From contig LT599018.1 in the NCBI GenBank assembly GCA_900079685.1, positions 1-64,000 on the forward strand: a DNA stretch of 64,000 bases. Reading direction: 5' to 3'. Shown one piece after another: positions 38,452 through 46,548 of this stretch. Each line of letters starts with the position of its first letter. The first letter of the stretch is position 1. Origin of the DNA: an uncultured delta proteobacterium (lineage in GTDB: Bacteria; Desulfobacterota; Desulfovibrionia; Desulfovibrionales; Desulfovibrionaceae). The notes under the pieces were generated by a model. It was given only the letters and a program-made list of their open reading frames with translations. It was not told where the DNA came from and ran no database searches. The position numbers were made by a program, and so were the translations under genes.

Positions 38452-40365
38452 ATGGCAGAGTTAGGCAAAACGCTTCCGGTATTCTTGGAACCGTTTGATC
38501 TCTATCTTTTCGGCAAGGGCGAACATTGGGATGTATACCGCATTCTGGGCGCGCACCCGGAAACGCGCGACGGCGTCGCCGGGTACCGGTTCGCGGTCTG
38601 GGCGCCCAACGCCAAGGAAGTGTGCCTCGCCACGGAAGAAAACGACTGGCGGTGGGGCGAGTTGCCCCTGTACCCTGTGGGCATCTCCGGGATCTGGGCC
38701 GCTTTTGTTCCGGGTATCCGCAAGGGCAATCTGTACAAATTCGGGATCAAACAGTCGGGCGGCACCATTGTCTACAAAACCGATCCCATGGCCCTGTTCG
38801 CCGAACTCAGGCCCGGCACGGCGGCCGTCGCCTGGGACCTGGACAACTACACCTGGAATGATGACGAATGGATGCGGCAGAGGGCCGAGTCCGGGGCTCC
38901 CCTGGACGGGCCCATGAGCATCTACGAGGTGCACGCGGGCTCCTGGCGGCGCCGTCACGGCGGCGGGCATCCGTATCTGAGTTTCAACGAGCTATGCGAC
39001 AGCCTCATCCCCTACGCGCGGGATATGGGTTTCACCCACCTGGAGTTTCTGCCCCTGGCCGAGCATCCCCTGGACCTGTCCTGGGGCTACCAGACGGGCC
39101 ATTATTACGCGCCGTCCTCGCGGTTCGGCACCCCGGAGGATTTAAAGCACTTCGTGGACCGCTGCCACCAGGAGGGGCTCGGGGTTATCCTGGACTGGGT
39201 GCCCGCCCATTTTCCCAAGGACGCATGGGGCCTGGGCCGGTTTGACGGCACGGCGCTCTACGAGCACCAGGACCCGCGGCGCGGCGAGCATCCGGACTGG
39301 GGAACGTATATTTTCAACTACGGCCGGAATGAGGTCAGGAACTTCCTCCTCGCCAACGCCTTGTACTGGCTGAAGGAATTTCACCTCGACGGGCTGCGCA
39401 TCGACGCGGTCGCCTCCATGCTGTACCTGGATTATTCCCGCAAGGACGGCGAATGGATCCCCAACGAATACGGCGGCAAGGAGAATATCGACGCCATCAA
39501 CCTCCTGCGCGACCTGAACACCGTCGTGCACGGGCAGTTCAAGGGCGCCATGACCATCGCGGAGGAATCCACGGCCTGGCCCGGAGTATCGCGGCCCATC
39601 TACGCGGGCGGGCTCGGGTTCACCTTCAAGTGGAACATGGGCTGGATGCACGATACCCTGGATTACATGGCGGCGAACCCGGTTTACCGCTCGTACAAGC
39701 ACAACACCCTGACCTTTTCCATGCTGTACGCGTTCTCGGAGAACTTCGTCCTGCCCCTGTCCCACGACGAGGTGGTGCACGGCAAGGGCGCGCTGCTCTC
39801 GAAAATGCCCGGCGACGCCTGGCAGCAACAGGCGAACTTGCGCGCACTGTACGCGTATATGTGGGCGCATCCGGGCAAGAAGCTCCTGTTCATGGGGAGC
39901 GAGTTCGGCCAATGGACCGAGTGGAACCAGGACCGCGAGCTGGATTGGATGTTGCTGGATTTCGCCTCGCACCGGGGGATCAGGCAGTTTGTGCAGGATC
40001 TCAACTGGTTTGTGCGCGGCAATCCGGCCATGTACCGCCACGACTACGATTGGAGCGGGTTTGAGTGGATGGATTTTGCGGACCATGCCTCCTCGGTGTA
40101 CAGTTTCGTCCGCAAAAGCGAGGGCGCGCCCCCGGTGCTGTGGGTGTTCAACTTCACGCCCGTGGTGCGGCACGACTACCGCGTTCCCTGTCCCTTCGGC
40201 GGGCGGTGGCGCGAGGTGCTCAACTCGGACAGTGAACTGTACGGCGGTTCCAACGTGGGCAACTACGGCGAGCGCGAGGCGGAGTTCCGGGATCACAAAC
40301 ATTGCCTGCGTCTGGCCCTGCCGCCCCTGGCCGGCATGGCCTTCATGCCGCAGGGGCAGGGGTGA
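38452..40365 (+). CDS. glgB: 1,4-alpha-glucan branching enzyme
   Basis: 637 residues, GH13 family; it cuts alpha-1,4 chains and re-joins them as alpha-1,6 branches. An N-terminal CBM48-type module (YRFAVWAPNAKEVCLA) leads to the catalytic barrel. The nucleophile is D318 in GLRIDAVASM, the acid/base E371 in TIAEESTAW, and LSHDEVVHGKG holds the third conserved acidic residue. It works with glgA just upstream. A strong terminator closes the transcript. Confidence 0.96.
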   Translation: MAELGKTLPVFLEPFDLYLFGKGEHWDVYRILGAHPETRDGVAGYRFAVWAPNAKEVCLATEENDWRWGELPLYPVGISGIWAAFVPGIRKGNLYKFGIKQSGGTIVYKTDPMALFAELRPGTAAVAWDLDNYTWNDDEWMRQRAESGAPLDGPMSIYEVHAGSWRRRHGGGHPYLSFNELCDSLIPYARDMGFTHLEFLPLAEHPLDLSWGYQTGHYYAPSSRFGTPEDLKHFVDRCHQEGLGVILDWVPAHFPKDAWGLGRFDGTALYEHQDPRRGEHPDWGTYIFNYGRNEVRNFLLANALYWLKEFHLDGLRIDAVASMLYLDYSRKDGEWIPNEYGGKENIDAINLLRDLNTVVHGQFKGAMTIAEESTAWPGVSRPIYAGGLGFTFKWNMGWMHDTLDYMAANPVYRSYKHNTLTFSMLYAFSENFVLPLSHDEVVHGKGALLSKMPGDAWQQQANLRALYAYMWAHPGKKLLFMGSEFGQWTEWNQDRELDWMLLDFASHRGIRQFVQDLNWFVRGNPAMYRHDYDWSGFEWMDFADHASSVYSFVRKSEGAPPVLWVFNFTPVVRHDYRVPCPFGGRWREVLNSDSELYGGSNVGNYGEREAEFRDHKHCLRLALPPLAGMAFMPQGQG

Positions 40366-40450
40366 CCCCTGCCCCCATTAGGGACGCCCGGTCGTTTTGC
40401 TTGCTGTGAAAGCGGGGACAACGCGCGGGACTCTCGGTTGGAAAAGAAAC

Positions 40451-40488
40451 ACCAAAGCGCCTGCCGTTACGACGGCAGGCGCTTTGGT
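40451..40488. terminator. Bidirectional terminator between glgB and the M48 gene
   Basis: A perfect 17-bp stem (40451-40467 with 40472-40488) and a 4-nt loop, with AAA/TTT at the base. It lies between the convergent glgB (stop 40365) and the leftward M48 gene (stop 40507). Confidence 0.85.
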
Positions 40489-40506
40489 ATACAGTCTCAA
40501 TGATTT

Positions 40507-42402
40507 TTACGCCGTCACGGCCTCCGGCGGCACGGGCACGCCGAGGCAGAGGGAGAGGACGCGCAGGAACATGGCTTCCTCGGGGTCGATCCGCCCGTCA
40601 TGGAGCACGACGCAGGAAGCGGCCCGCATGAACGCTTCTTTTTCCTTAAGCGGGCTGCCGGCCAAAACGGCAACGCTGTCACTGAGTTTTTCCGGTTTCA
40701 GCTTGGCGTCGATGAACGCGGCGGCAAGGTTCAGGCGTTGTTTCCCGGCGTCAAAGGCGCAGCGGGCGGCATTGCTATCCGGAACCAGGCGCGCGAGGGC
40801 GGAGAGAACCATGGCCGCCGCCTCCGGCACCCCGCCGGGGACGGCGCGCGCAACGGCTTTGGGGGTGAACTGCGCGCCGACTTGGCTCGCGACTAGCTGG
40901 TAGAGAATCCATTCCTTGAAAGCAAAAACGCCGTCCGCGATGATAAATCGACCGAGTTGGTCGCAAAAATCGTCATACTGGCGTTTTGAGAAGGTTTTCA
41001 GGGCGGGAACGGCCAGCTCGATGAGCGGCAGCCACAGGTCGCGGGTAAGGGCCGCAAAAGCGTTTTGGTAGTTGCGGACGGCGTTCCGCGCGTCCTGTTC
41101 CGGGAGGGAAGCGAGTTGTTTGGCGGCGATGTCCGCACGGGAATCAAGCAGAAGGCCGAGCATCATGTAGGAAGCCTCAAGCGGCTCCCGGCAGGCCCCC
41201 CGGAGAAGCAGTTCGGCTTCGTCCGCCTGAAAGGGAGCCTCTTCCCGCCGGTCTTCGGCAAAAGAGGCGCCGTTCTGCACCTGGCCCAGCCAGGCGGCGG
41301 AGGATGGTTTTTTGCTGCGCAAATTCTGCCATCGGGCGGCTGCCTTCCGCTCGGCGGCGCTTTCCGCGTGCCCGGCATGAACGGGCGTGGCGGGTGTGTA
41401 TTTTCCGTCCCATTGCGGGTCCAGGCGGCGGATGCGCGCGGCAAGGGAGGGATGCGTGTCGAAAAGGCCGGTGCGGGTGGAGCAGAAAAAGAGGTGCCGG
41501 TAGCTGCCGGTCATGGCGGTGTTGCTCAGTGCCGATCCCGCCGCGATGCCGCCGATTTTCTTGAGGGCCGAGGCCAGGGCCTGGGTGCGGGTGAACTGCA
41601 CGGAGGAGGCGTCCGCCAGGAACTCCCGCTCGCGGCTGACGGCGGCCTGGATGATGTTGCCGACAAAGGCCATGACGATGCCCGTGAGATAGACGACCAG
41701 CGCCAGCAGCATGAGGAGCGCCACGGCCTTGCCGCTGTCCTTGCCGCCGCTGCGCCGGGAAGAGCCGCGCGCCATGGTTCGCATGATCGCGCCGGAGAAG
41801 TCCGCCAGGCACATCAGGCCGAAGAGCAACTGGGCGAACCGCAGGCCCAGCTTCATGTCCCCGTTGCAGATGTGGCTGAATTCATGGGCGATGACCGCCT
41901 GCAATTCCTCGCGGGTGAGCAGGTCCACCGTGCCCCGGGTTACCCCGATGACCGCGTCGTTGATGGTGCACCCGGCGGCAAAGGCGTTGATGCCGGGTTC
42001 GTTCTCCAGAATATACACGGGCGGCACGGGCGTGCCGCTGGCGAGCGCCATCTCCTCCACCACGTTCAGCAGGCGGCGTTCGGCAGCGTCCGTGGTTTGG
42101 GGGGCGACGAGCGAACCCTCCAGCGACTCGGCGACGCTTTTGCCTCCGGCGGACAGGGAGGCCGGGGAAAACAGGCACAAAATGCCGACCAGAACGAGGA
42201 GGCAGGCCGCGCCGACGTACATGCCGGGGTTGAAAAAGGGATTTACGCCGTAGGGATACCTGTAATCCCCAATAACGTCCTCTAAAATGAAGCAGAGGAT
42301 GAACCCCGCCGCCAGGGCGAGCAGCAACACCAAAACGGCGTACAGCGCGATCAGCCGGGCCGTGCGGCGTCTGGCGTCTTCCTGGTGCGCCCAGAAATCC
42401 AT
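40507..42402 (-). CDS. M48 family membrane zinc protease (HtpX-like) with C-terminal extension
   Basis: 631 residues. Two N-terminal membrane segments (about 18-40 and 60-80) precede the protease domain with AHEFSHICNGD (H173, E174, H177). Two further hydrophobic stretches lie between about 190 and 260, followed by a REREFLADASSVQFTR motif that supplies the third zinc ligand. The last 280 residues, Ala-rich and helical, have no catalytic motif and may be a TerB-like regulatory part. It follows the LemA gene by 3 bp; LemA and M48 proteases are often encoded side by side and may act together at the membrane. Confidence 0.9.
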   Translation of the reverse strand: MDFWAHQEDARRRTARLIALYAVLVLLLALAAGFILCFILEDVIGDYRYPYGVNPFFNPGMYVGAACLLVLVGILCLFSPASLSAGGKSVAESLEGSLVAPQTTDAAERRLLNVVEEMALASGTPVPPVYILENEPGINAFAAGCTINDAVIGVTRGTVDLLTREELQAVIAHEFSHICNGDMKLGLRFAQLLFGLMCLADFSGAIMRTMARGSSRRSGGKDSGKAVALLMLLALVVYLTGIVMAFVGNIIQAAVSREREFLADASSVQFTRTQALASALKKIGGIAAGSALSNTAMTGSYRHLFFCSTRTGLFDTHPSLAARIRRLDPQWDGKYTPATPVHAGHAESAAERKAAARWQNLRSKKPSSAAWLGQVQNGASFAEDRREEAPFQADEAELLLRGACREPLEASYMMLGLLLDSRADIAAKQLASLPEQDARNAVRNYQNAFAALTRDLWLPLIELAVPALKTFSKRQYDDFCDQLGRFIIADGVFAFKEWILYQLVASQVGAQFTPKAVARAVPGGVPEAAAMVLSALARLVPDSNAARCAFDAGKQRLNLAAAFIDAKLKPEKLSDSVAVLAGSPLKEKEAFMRAASCVVLHDGRIDPEEAMFLRVLSLCLGVPVPPEAVTA

Positions 42403-42405
42403 GAT

Positions 42406-43023
42406 TTACAGGTCTATCCGGGGCGCTGCCTGGATGTCTTTTTCGTTGTCAAAGACGAGCAGGGCGGCATCCCTGGCGTGGCCGAACGCGCCCGCCACCA
42501 GAGCGGTGGGGAAGGAATTGCGCTGGATGTTGTAGGCCGTGGCCGCGTCGTTGAACGCCTGCCGCGCGAAGGCCACGCGGTTTTCCGTGGAGGTGAGCTC
42601 CTCGGAAAGCTGCATCATGACGGTGTTGGCTTTCAGGTCCGGGTAGGCTTCAAGCTGCACGCGCAGACCCTGGAACGACCCGGCGAGCTTTTTTTCCGCC
42701 GCGTTCAGGGCTTCGATGGAGGAGGGATCGCCGGGGGTGGCGGCCGCTCCCTTCAGGGAGGCCACCGCGCCGTTGCGGGCCTCGATAACGTCCTGGAGCG
42801 TCTTGCTTTCGTGCTCCATGTAGGTCTTGGCGACCTTGACGATGTTGGGAATCAGATCGTAGCGGCGGGTCAATTGCACGTTGATCTGGGCAAAGGCGTT
42901 TTCGAACCGCGCTTTCAGGGCCACCAACTTGTTGTAGGCGCTGATGAGCCATCCGGCCAGGAGGACGACGCCCCCGATAATGATAACGGCAAGAACAACG
43001 ACAACGGTCGCGACACTACCCAT
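42406..43023 (-). CDS. lemA: LemA family protein
   Basis: 205 residues. A single N-terminal membrane segment (about 6-28, VATVVVVLAVIIIGGVVLLAGWL) is followed by the LemA helical core (YNKLVALKARFENAFAQINVQLTRRYDLIPNIVKVAKTY). The short cytoplasmic side is outside-in in this family. Its role is not fully known; it is a frequent partner of M48 or TPM proteases, as here. The M48 gene starts 3 bp later. Confidence 0.95.
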   Translation of the reverse strand: MGSVATVVVVLAVIIIGGVVLLAGWLISAYNKLVALKARFENAFAQINVQLTRRYDLIPNIVKVAKTYMEHESKTLQDVIEARNGAVASLKGAAATPGDPSSIEALNAAEKKLAGSFQGLRVQLEAYPDLKANTVMMQLSEELTSTENRVAFARQAFNDAATAYNIQRNSFPTALVAGAFGHARDAALLVFDNEKDIQAAPRIDL

Positions 43024-43112
43024 CGTGTATCCTCCATGGTACCGGCCAAAAGCCCGGCTAAAAAAACGTCACTCCCCCGGCGAAGTTTTTTGAAGGGAAA
43101 GGGGGTACCGGA

Positions 43113-43164
43113 GGAAAGGGAAACGTGGGGCCACGCCCCTTTTTACAAAAAAGTTTCCCTTTCC
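43113..43164 (-). terminator. Inverted repeat downstream of iorB
   Basis: GGAAAGGGAAAC (43113-43124) and GTTTCCCTTTCC (43153-43164) form a perfect 12-bp stem. The loop holds a further GGGGC/GCCCC hairpin followed by TTTTT on the + strand. It lies between iorB (stop 43177) and the LemA gene (start 43023), both leftward. It may limit read-through, but the T-run is not placed for a normal leftward terminator. Confidence 0.5.
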
Positions 43165-43176
43165 CCCGATTCATTC

Positions 43177-43764
43177 TCACGCAATCGCGGCGACGCCGAA
43201 ATCGACGGCGGCGGCGTTCATGGCGACGAGCTTTTCCGGCAAATGGCGCCCGATGGCTTTTTTCAAGGCATCGGGGCCGAAGGGCAGAAGCCCGGTGGCC
43301 GCCAGCGCGCCGAGCAGCACGGTGTTGGCGCATTGAATGGACCCGGCTTTCAGCCCGAGCTCCTGGCAGGGCACGAACCAGGCCTGTTTGGCGCAACCGG
43401 ACACGACCTTCTTGATTTCCTCAAGCGGCGGACATACTTCACGCCCGGCGGAAACGCCCGGAGGCGGCACAAAGTCTGTGCTGGACAGCACGGACCCCTC
43501 GCGGGCGAGGTAGGGGACGGCCCGGTAGGTTTCGAGCGCCTCGAACCCCAGCACGATATCCGCCTCCCCATGGCTGATGACGGGGCTTTGCCAGCCGCCG
43601 AGCAGCAGGGTGGATTCAACCACGCCGCCGCGCTGGGCCATGCCGTGGATTTCCCCGGACACGACGTCCAGCCCCTCGTCCAGGGCGGCTTTGGAAAGCA
43701 GGGTCGTCGCGGTCAAGGTGCCCTGGCCGCCGACGCCCGCGAAATGTATGCGTATGCGTTTCAT
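43177..43764 (-). CDS. iorB: Indolepyruvate ferredoxin oxidoreductase beta subunit
   Basis: 195 residues starting MKRIRIHFAGVGGQGTLTA. This is the gamma/beta domain of 2-oxoacid:ferredoxin oxidoreductases (GVGGQG motif, HGMAQRGGVV). With IorA it oxidises aryl pyruvates from aromatic amino acids, passing electrons to ferredoxin and making aryl-acyl-CoA. The ATG overlaps the iorA stop by ATGA, so the subunits are coupled. The frame is open upstream, but the coupled ATG at 43764 and an AAGGAAG site fix the start. Confidence 0.95.
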   Translation of the reverse strand: MKRIRIHFAGVGGQGTLTATTLLSKAALDEGLDVVSGEIHGMAQRGGVVESTLLLGGWQSPVISHGEADIVLGFEALETYRAVPYLAREGSVLSSTDFVPPPGVSAGREVCPPLEEIKKVVSGCAKQAWFVPCQELGLKAGSIQCANTVLLGALAATGLLPFGPDALKKAIGRHLPEKLVAMNAAAVDFGVAAIA

Positions 43765-45608
43765 TGGACTTCCTTTTTGCGGGCTTTGAAGTCGGGGGAT
43801 ATCTGCATGCAGACCATGCAGCCGGCGCACAAGCCTTCATCAACGGCAACGTCGCCGCCCTGGCGGAAAAAGGACGGGCAGGCGAGCGTTTCCGCCACCT
43901 TTTGCGCGCCGTCGCCCTGGACCGCGACATAGGCCGTCTGGTTGCGTTTCTTTTTGAGGGTGCGGCGGGCATAGAGCACGCAGGGCTCTTCCGCGATGAT
44001 GACCCGCACGCCCGTCATGGCCTTGGCTTCCTCGAAGGCGGCCAGGGTGGCCTTGACGTTGTAGGGCTTGATCTTCCGCACATGCTCCACGCCGATGCCG
44101 CGCACGATGGACTCAATATCCAGGTGGACGCAGCCGTCGCCGAGCACGTTCTGGTCAACGCCGGGGTTGGGCTGGTGTCCGGTCATGGCGGTGGTGCCGT
44201 TGTCCAGAATGACCATGATGACGTTATGGCGGTTGAACACCGCGTTCACGAGGCCGGTCATGCCGGAGTGGAAGAAGGTGGAATCGCCGATAAAGGCGAT
44301 CACGGGGTTTTCCGAAAACCGGGCGAACCCGGACCCAGCGGAAATGGACGACCCCATGCAGAACAGGAAATCCGCGGCGGAAAGCGGCGGAACCAGGCCC
44401 AGCGTGTAGCAGCCGATGTCGCTGGAATAGATGGCGTCGTCGCCGAAGGTTCTGCGCACGGCGTAATACACGGCCCGGTGGGCGCAGCCGGCGCAGAGGG
44501 TGGGCGGGCGCTGGGGCAGGTTCTGGGGAGGCGTCGCGCAGGAGAAGGAACCTGTGTCCTTCTTCCCGAGAACGGCGGCAAGAGCCTCGCGGACCATGGG
44601 CATGGTGTATTCGGTGAACACGGTCAGGGGACCGCCCTTGCCGAAAATTTCCGTCCCGATACCCTGGCGGCGGGCGAGGGCCAGAATGTCGCGTTCCAAG
44701 AGCGGCTCGGATTCTTCAAGGATGAGCACCTTGTCCACGCTGCGCAGGAACGCTTCTATCCGTTTGACGGGCAGGGGCCAGGTGAAGCCGAGCTCGAGAA
44801 TGCGGAACTCGTCCTGCCAGCCTTCCGCGGCGATGGCGTCGTGGAGGTAGGCGCGGGATATGCCGGACGCGATGACGCCGATTCTGCCCTTGCCGTGCTC
44901 GCGGTTCCAGGCGGAATTTTCCGCCGTTTCCCGGATGGCTTCGAGGTTCTTGACCAGTTCCCTGTGTTGCTGCCGGGAGACGGCGGGCACGGGCACGAAG
45001 CGGCGGGGATTTTTGGTGAACGGCACGATGGGGGCCGGGGAGGCCGGAAGCGGGCCGTAGGTTACGGGGCCGCGCAAATGGTTGACCCTGGTGGTGGTGC
45101 GGAGCATGACGGGCTGGCCGGTCTGGCGGGCCAGGAGCAGGGCGTCTTTGGCCATGTCCTTGGCTTCCTGGGCCGTCGCGGGTTCGAAACAGGGCATCTG
45201 GGCGAACCGGGCGTACGTGCGGTTGTCCTGCTCGTTCTGGCTGGAGTGGCAGCCGGGATCATCGGCGGAGAGCAGCACCAGACCGCCGGGAAGGCCCAGG
45301 GTTGTCATGGTCATGAGCGGGTCGGCGGCCACGTTGACGCCCACGTGCTTCATGGTGGTCAGGGTCATGGCGCCCGCGAGCGCCGCGCCCCCGCCGACTT
45401 CGAGCGCCACCTTCTCGTTGGCGGAATATTCCATGGCGAAGCGGCCGCAGGAGGCGATGGCGCGGAAGGTGTCCGGCACCTCGGAAGACGGCGTGCCGGG
45501 ATAGCAGGTCACATAGTTGATGCCCGCCTCCAGAGCGCCCCGGACAATGGCCTCATTGCCGAGCAGGAGGTGGGGGCCCGCATCCTGGGCCAGTACGGGA
45601 TGGATCAT
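43761..45608 (-). CDS. iorA: Indolepyruvate ferredoxin oxidoreductase alpha subunit
   Basis: 615 residues. N-terminal pyrimidine-binding domain (EAGINYVTCYPGTPSSEVPD) and C-terminal TPP-binding domain (DIGCYTLG, CAGCAHRA, IGDSTFFHSGMTGLVNAV). The C-terminal ferredoxin part has only CPSFF...LCAGCMVC with four Cys and no second CxxCxxCxxxCP set, shorter than many IorA proteins. Function as above: amino-acid-derived 2-oxoacid oxidation, useful for peptide-fermenting sulfite reducers. The start MIHPVLAQD follows GGAGTA. Confidence 0.95.
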   Translation of the reverse strand: MIHPVLAQDAGPHLLLGNEAIVRGALEAGINYVTCYPGTPSSEVPDTFRAIASCGRFAMEYSANEKVALEVGGGAALAGAMTLTTMKHVGVNVAADPLMTMTTLGLPGGLVLLSADDPGCHSSQNEQDNRTYARFAQMPCFEPATAQEAKDMAKDALLLARQTGQPVMLRTTTRVNHLRGPVTYGPLPASPAPIVPFTKNPRRFVPVPAVSRQQHRELVKNLEAIRETAENSAWNREHGKGRIGVIASGISRAYLHDAIAAEGWQDEFRILELGFTWPLPVKRIEAFLRSVDKVLILEESEPLLERDILALARRQGIGTEIFGKGGPLTVFTEYTMPMVREALAAVLGKKDTGSFSCATPPQNLPQRPPTLCAGCAHRAVYYAVRRTFGDDAIYSSDIGCYTLGLVPPLSAADFLFCMGSSISAGSGFARFSENPVIAFIGDSTFFHSGMTGLVNAVFNRHNVIMVILDNGTTAMTGHQPNPGVDQNVLGDGCVHLDIESIVRGIGVEHVRKIKPYNVKATLAAFEEAKAMTGVRVIIAEEPCVLYARRTLKKKRNQTAYVAVQGDGAQKVAETLACPSFFRQGGDVAVDEGLCAGCMVCMQISPDFKARKKEVQ

Positions 45609-45650
45609 ATATACTCCTCACGCGACTCCGGCCGCGTTTGTGATACCGGG

Positions 45651-46322
45651 TCAGGACTTGGCGGCGCGTAAGGATGCGGCCTTCTGGCGCCAGAATTCGG
45701 CTTCTTCCGGGCTTCTTCCGGCCATGCCGGTAACGAGCTTCTCGCAGGCGGCAACGGCTTTGGAAATATCCCCGGTTTTTTCAGCGAAGTCCGCGATAAG
45801 GGAATTGACGAGGTTGGTCGCTTCACTGTCCGCCGGGAGGGTCATGCTTTCAAGCGCCGCAATGGCTTCGGCATATTTTTCCTGGGCGCCCAGCGCTTCG
45901 GCCTTGCCGATCGTGGCAACGGCGTAGAGGGGGTCCTTGGGGTCCTTGGCGATAAATTCCCAGGCCTGGAGCGCTTCGGGGAAGTCCTTGGCCTGCATGG
46001 CGGCCTGCGCGAGGGCAAGGGTCGCGCCCTTGCGCATCGCTTCGGGAGACGTGGGTACGAAGGACTTGAGCTTGGCCAGCCGGTCGGCGTCGTCCCGGAC
46101 TATGAGTATGCGGGCGAGTTTTTCCTGCGCTTCGGCAACCGTTTTTCCGGCCTGCCAGGCATACACGCCGTAACCGGCCGCGGCGACGAAGCACACGGCG
46201 ATGACAGCCACGATCATGCGAGCGTTCCGGGTGAGAAACAACAGAAGGGGGGACGTCGCCGGTGTGACTTCAGAGGACATTTTATCAAGCAATGTCTGGT
46301 TGTTGGAAAGATCTTCGGCCAT
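45651..46322 (-). CDS. TPR/YfgM-like membrane-anchored protein
   Basis: 223 residues. A single membrane segment (about 33-55, MIVAVIAVCFVAAAGYGVYAW) is followed by a helical TPR-like region (LAQAAMQAKDFPEALQAWEFIAK). This is the Tetratricopeptide_2/YfgM pattern: N-terminal anchor, periplasmic repeats, sometimes linked to envelope protein folding. AAGGAGT precedes the ATG at 46322. It lies 42 bp upstream of iorA on the same strand; a functional link is not evident. Confidence 0.8.
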   Translation of the reverse strand: MAEDLSNNQTLLDKMSSEVTPATSPLLLFLTRNARMIVAVIAVCFVAAAGYGVYAWQAGKTVAEAQEKLARILIVRDDADRLAKLKSFVPTSPEAMRKGATLALAQAAMQAKDFPEALQAWEFIAKDPKDPLYAVATIGKAEALGAQEKYAEAIAALESMTLPADSEATNLVNSLIADFAEKTGDISKAVAACEKLVTGMAGRSPEEAEFWRQKAASLRAAKS

Positions 46323-46548
46323 GGGTACTCCTTGCCGTGTCGAATTTCTGAAACCCGTTTCTTGTATGCGTGGGAGCCGCAAATGTCAAAGGCAGGCTGC
46401 ACGCCGGGCGACTTTTTTTGTTTCTTTTTGCGCGGGGCCTGATAGGATCGTCCTGTTCCTCAGGGGGGATTCTTGAGGGAGCCGTCCTTTTTCTCGTATC
46501 GTACGTGAGTTCTCCCGCGAGCCGATAGTGTTTTTGCGAGGTGATTGT

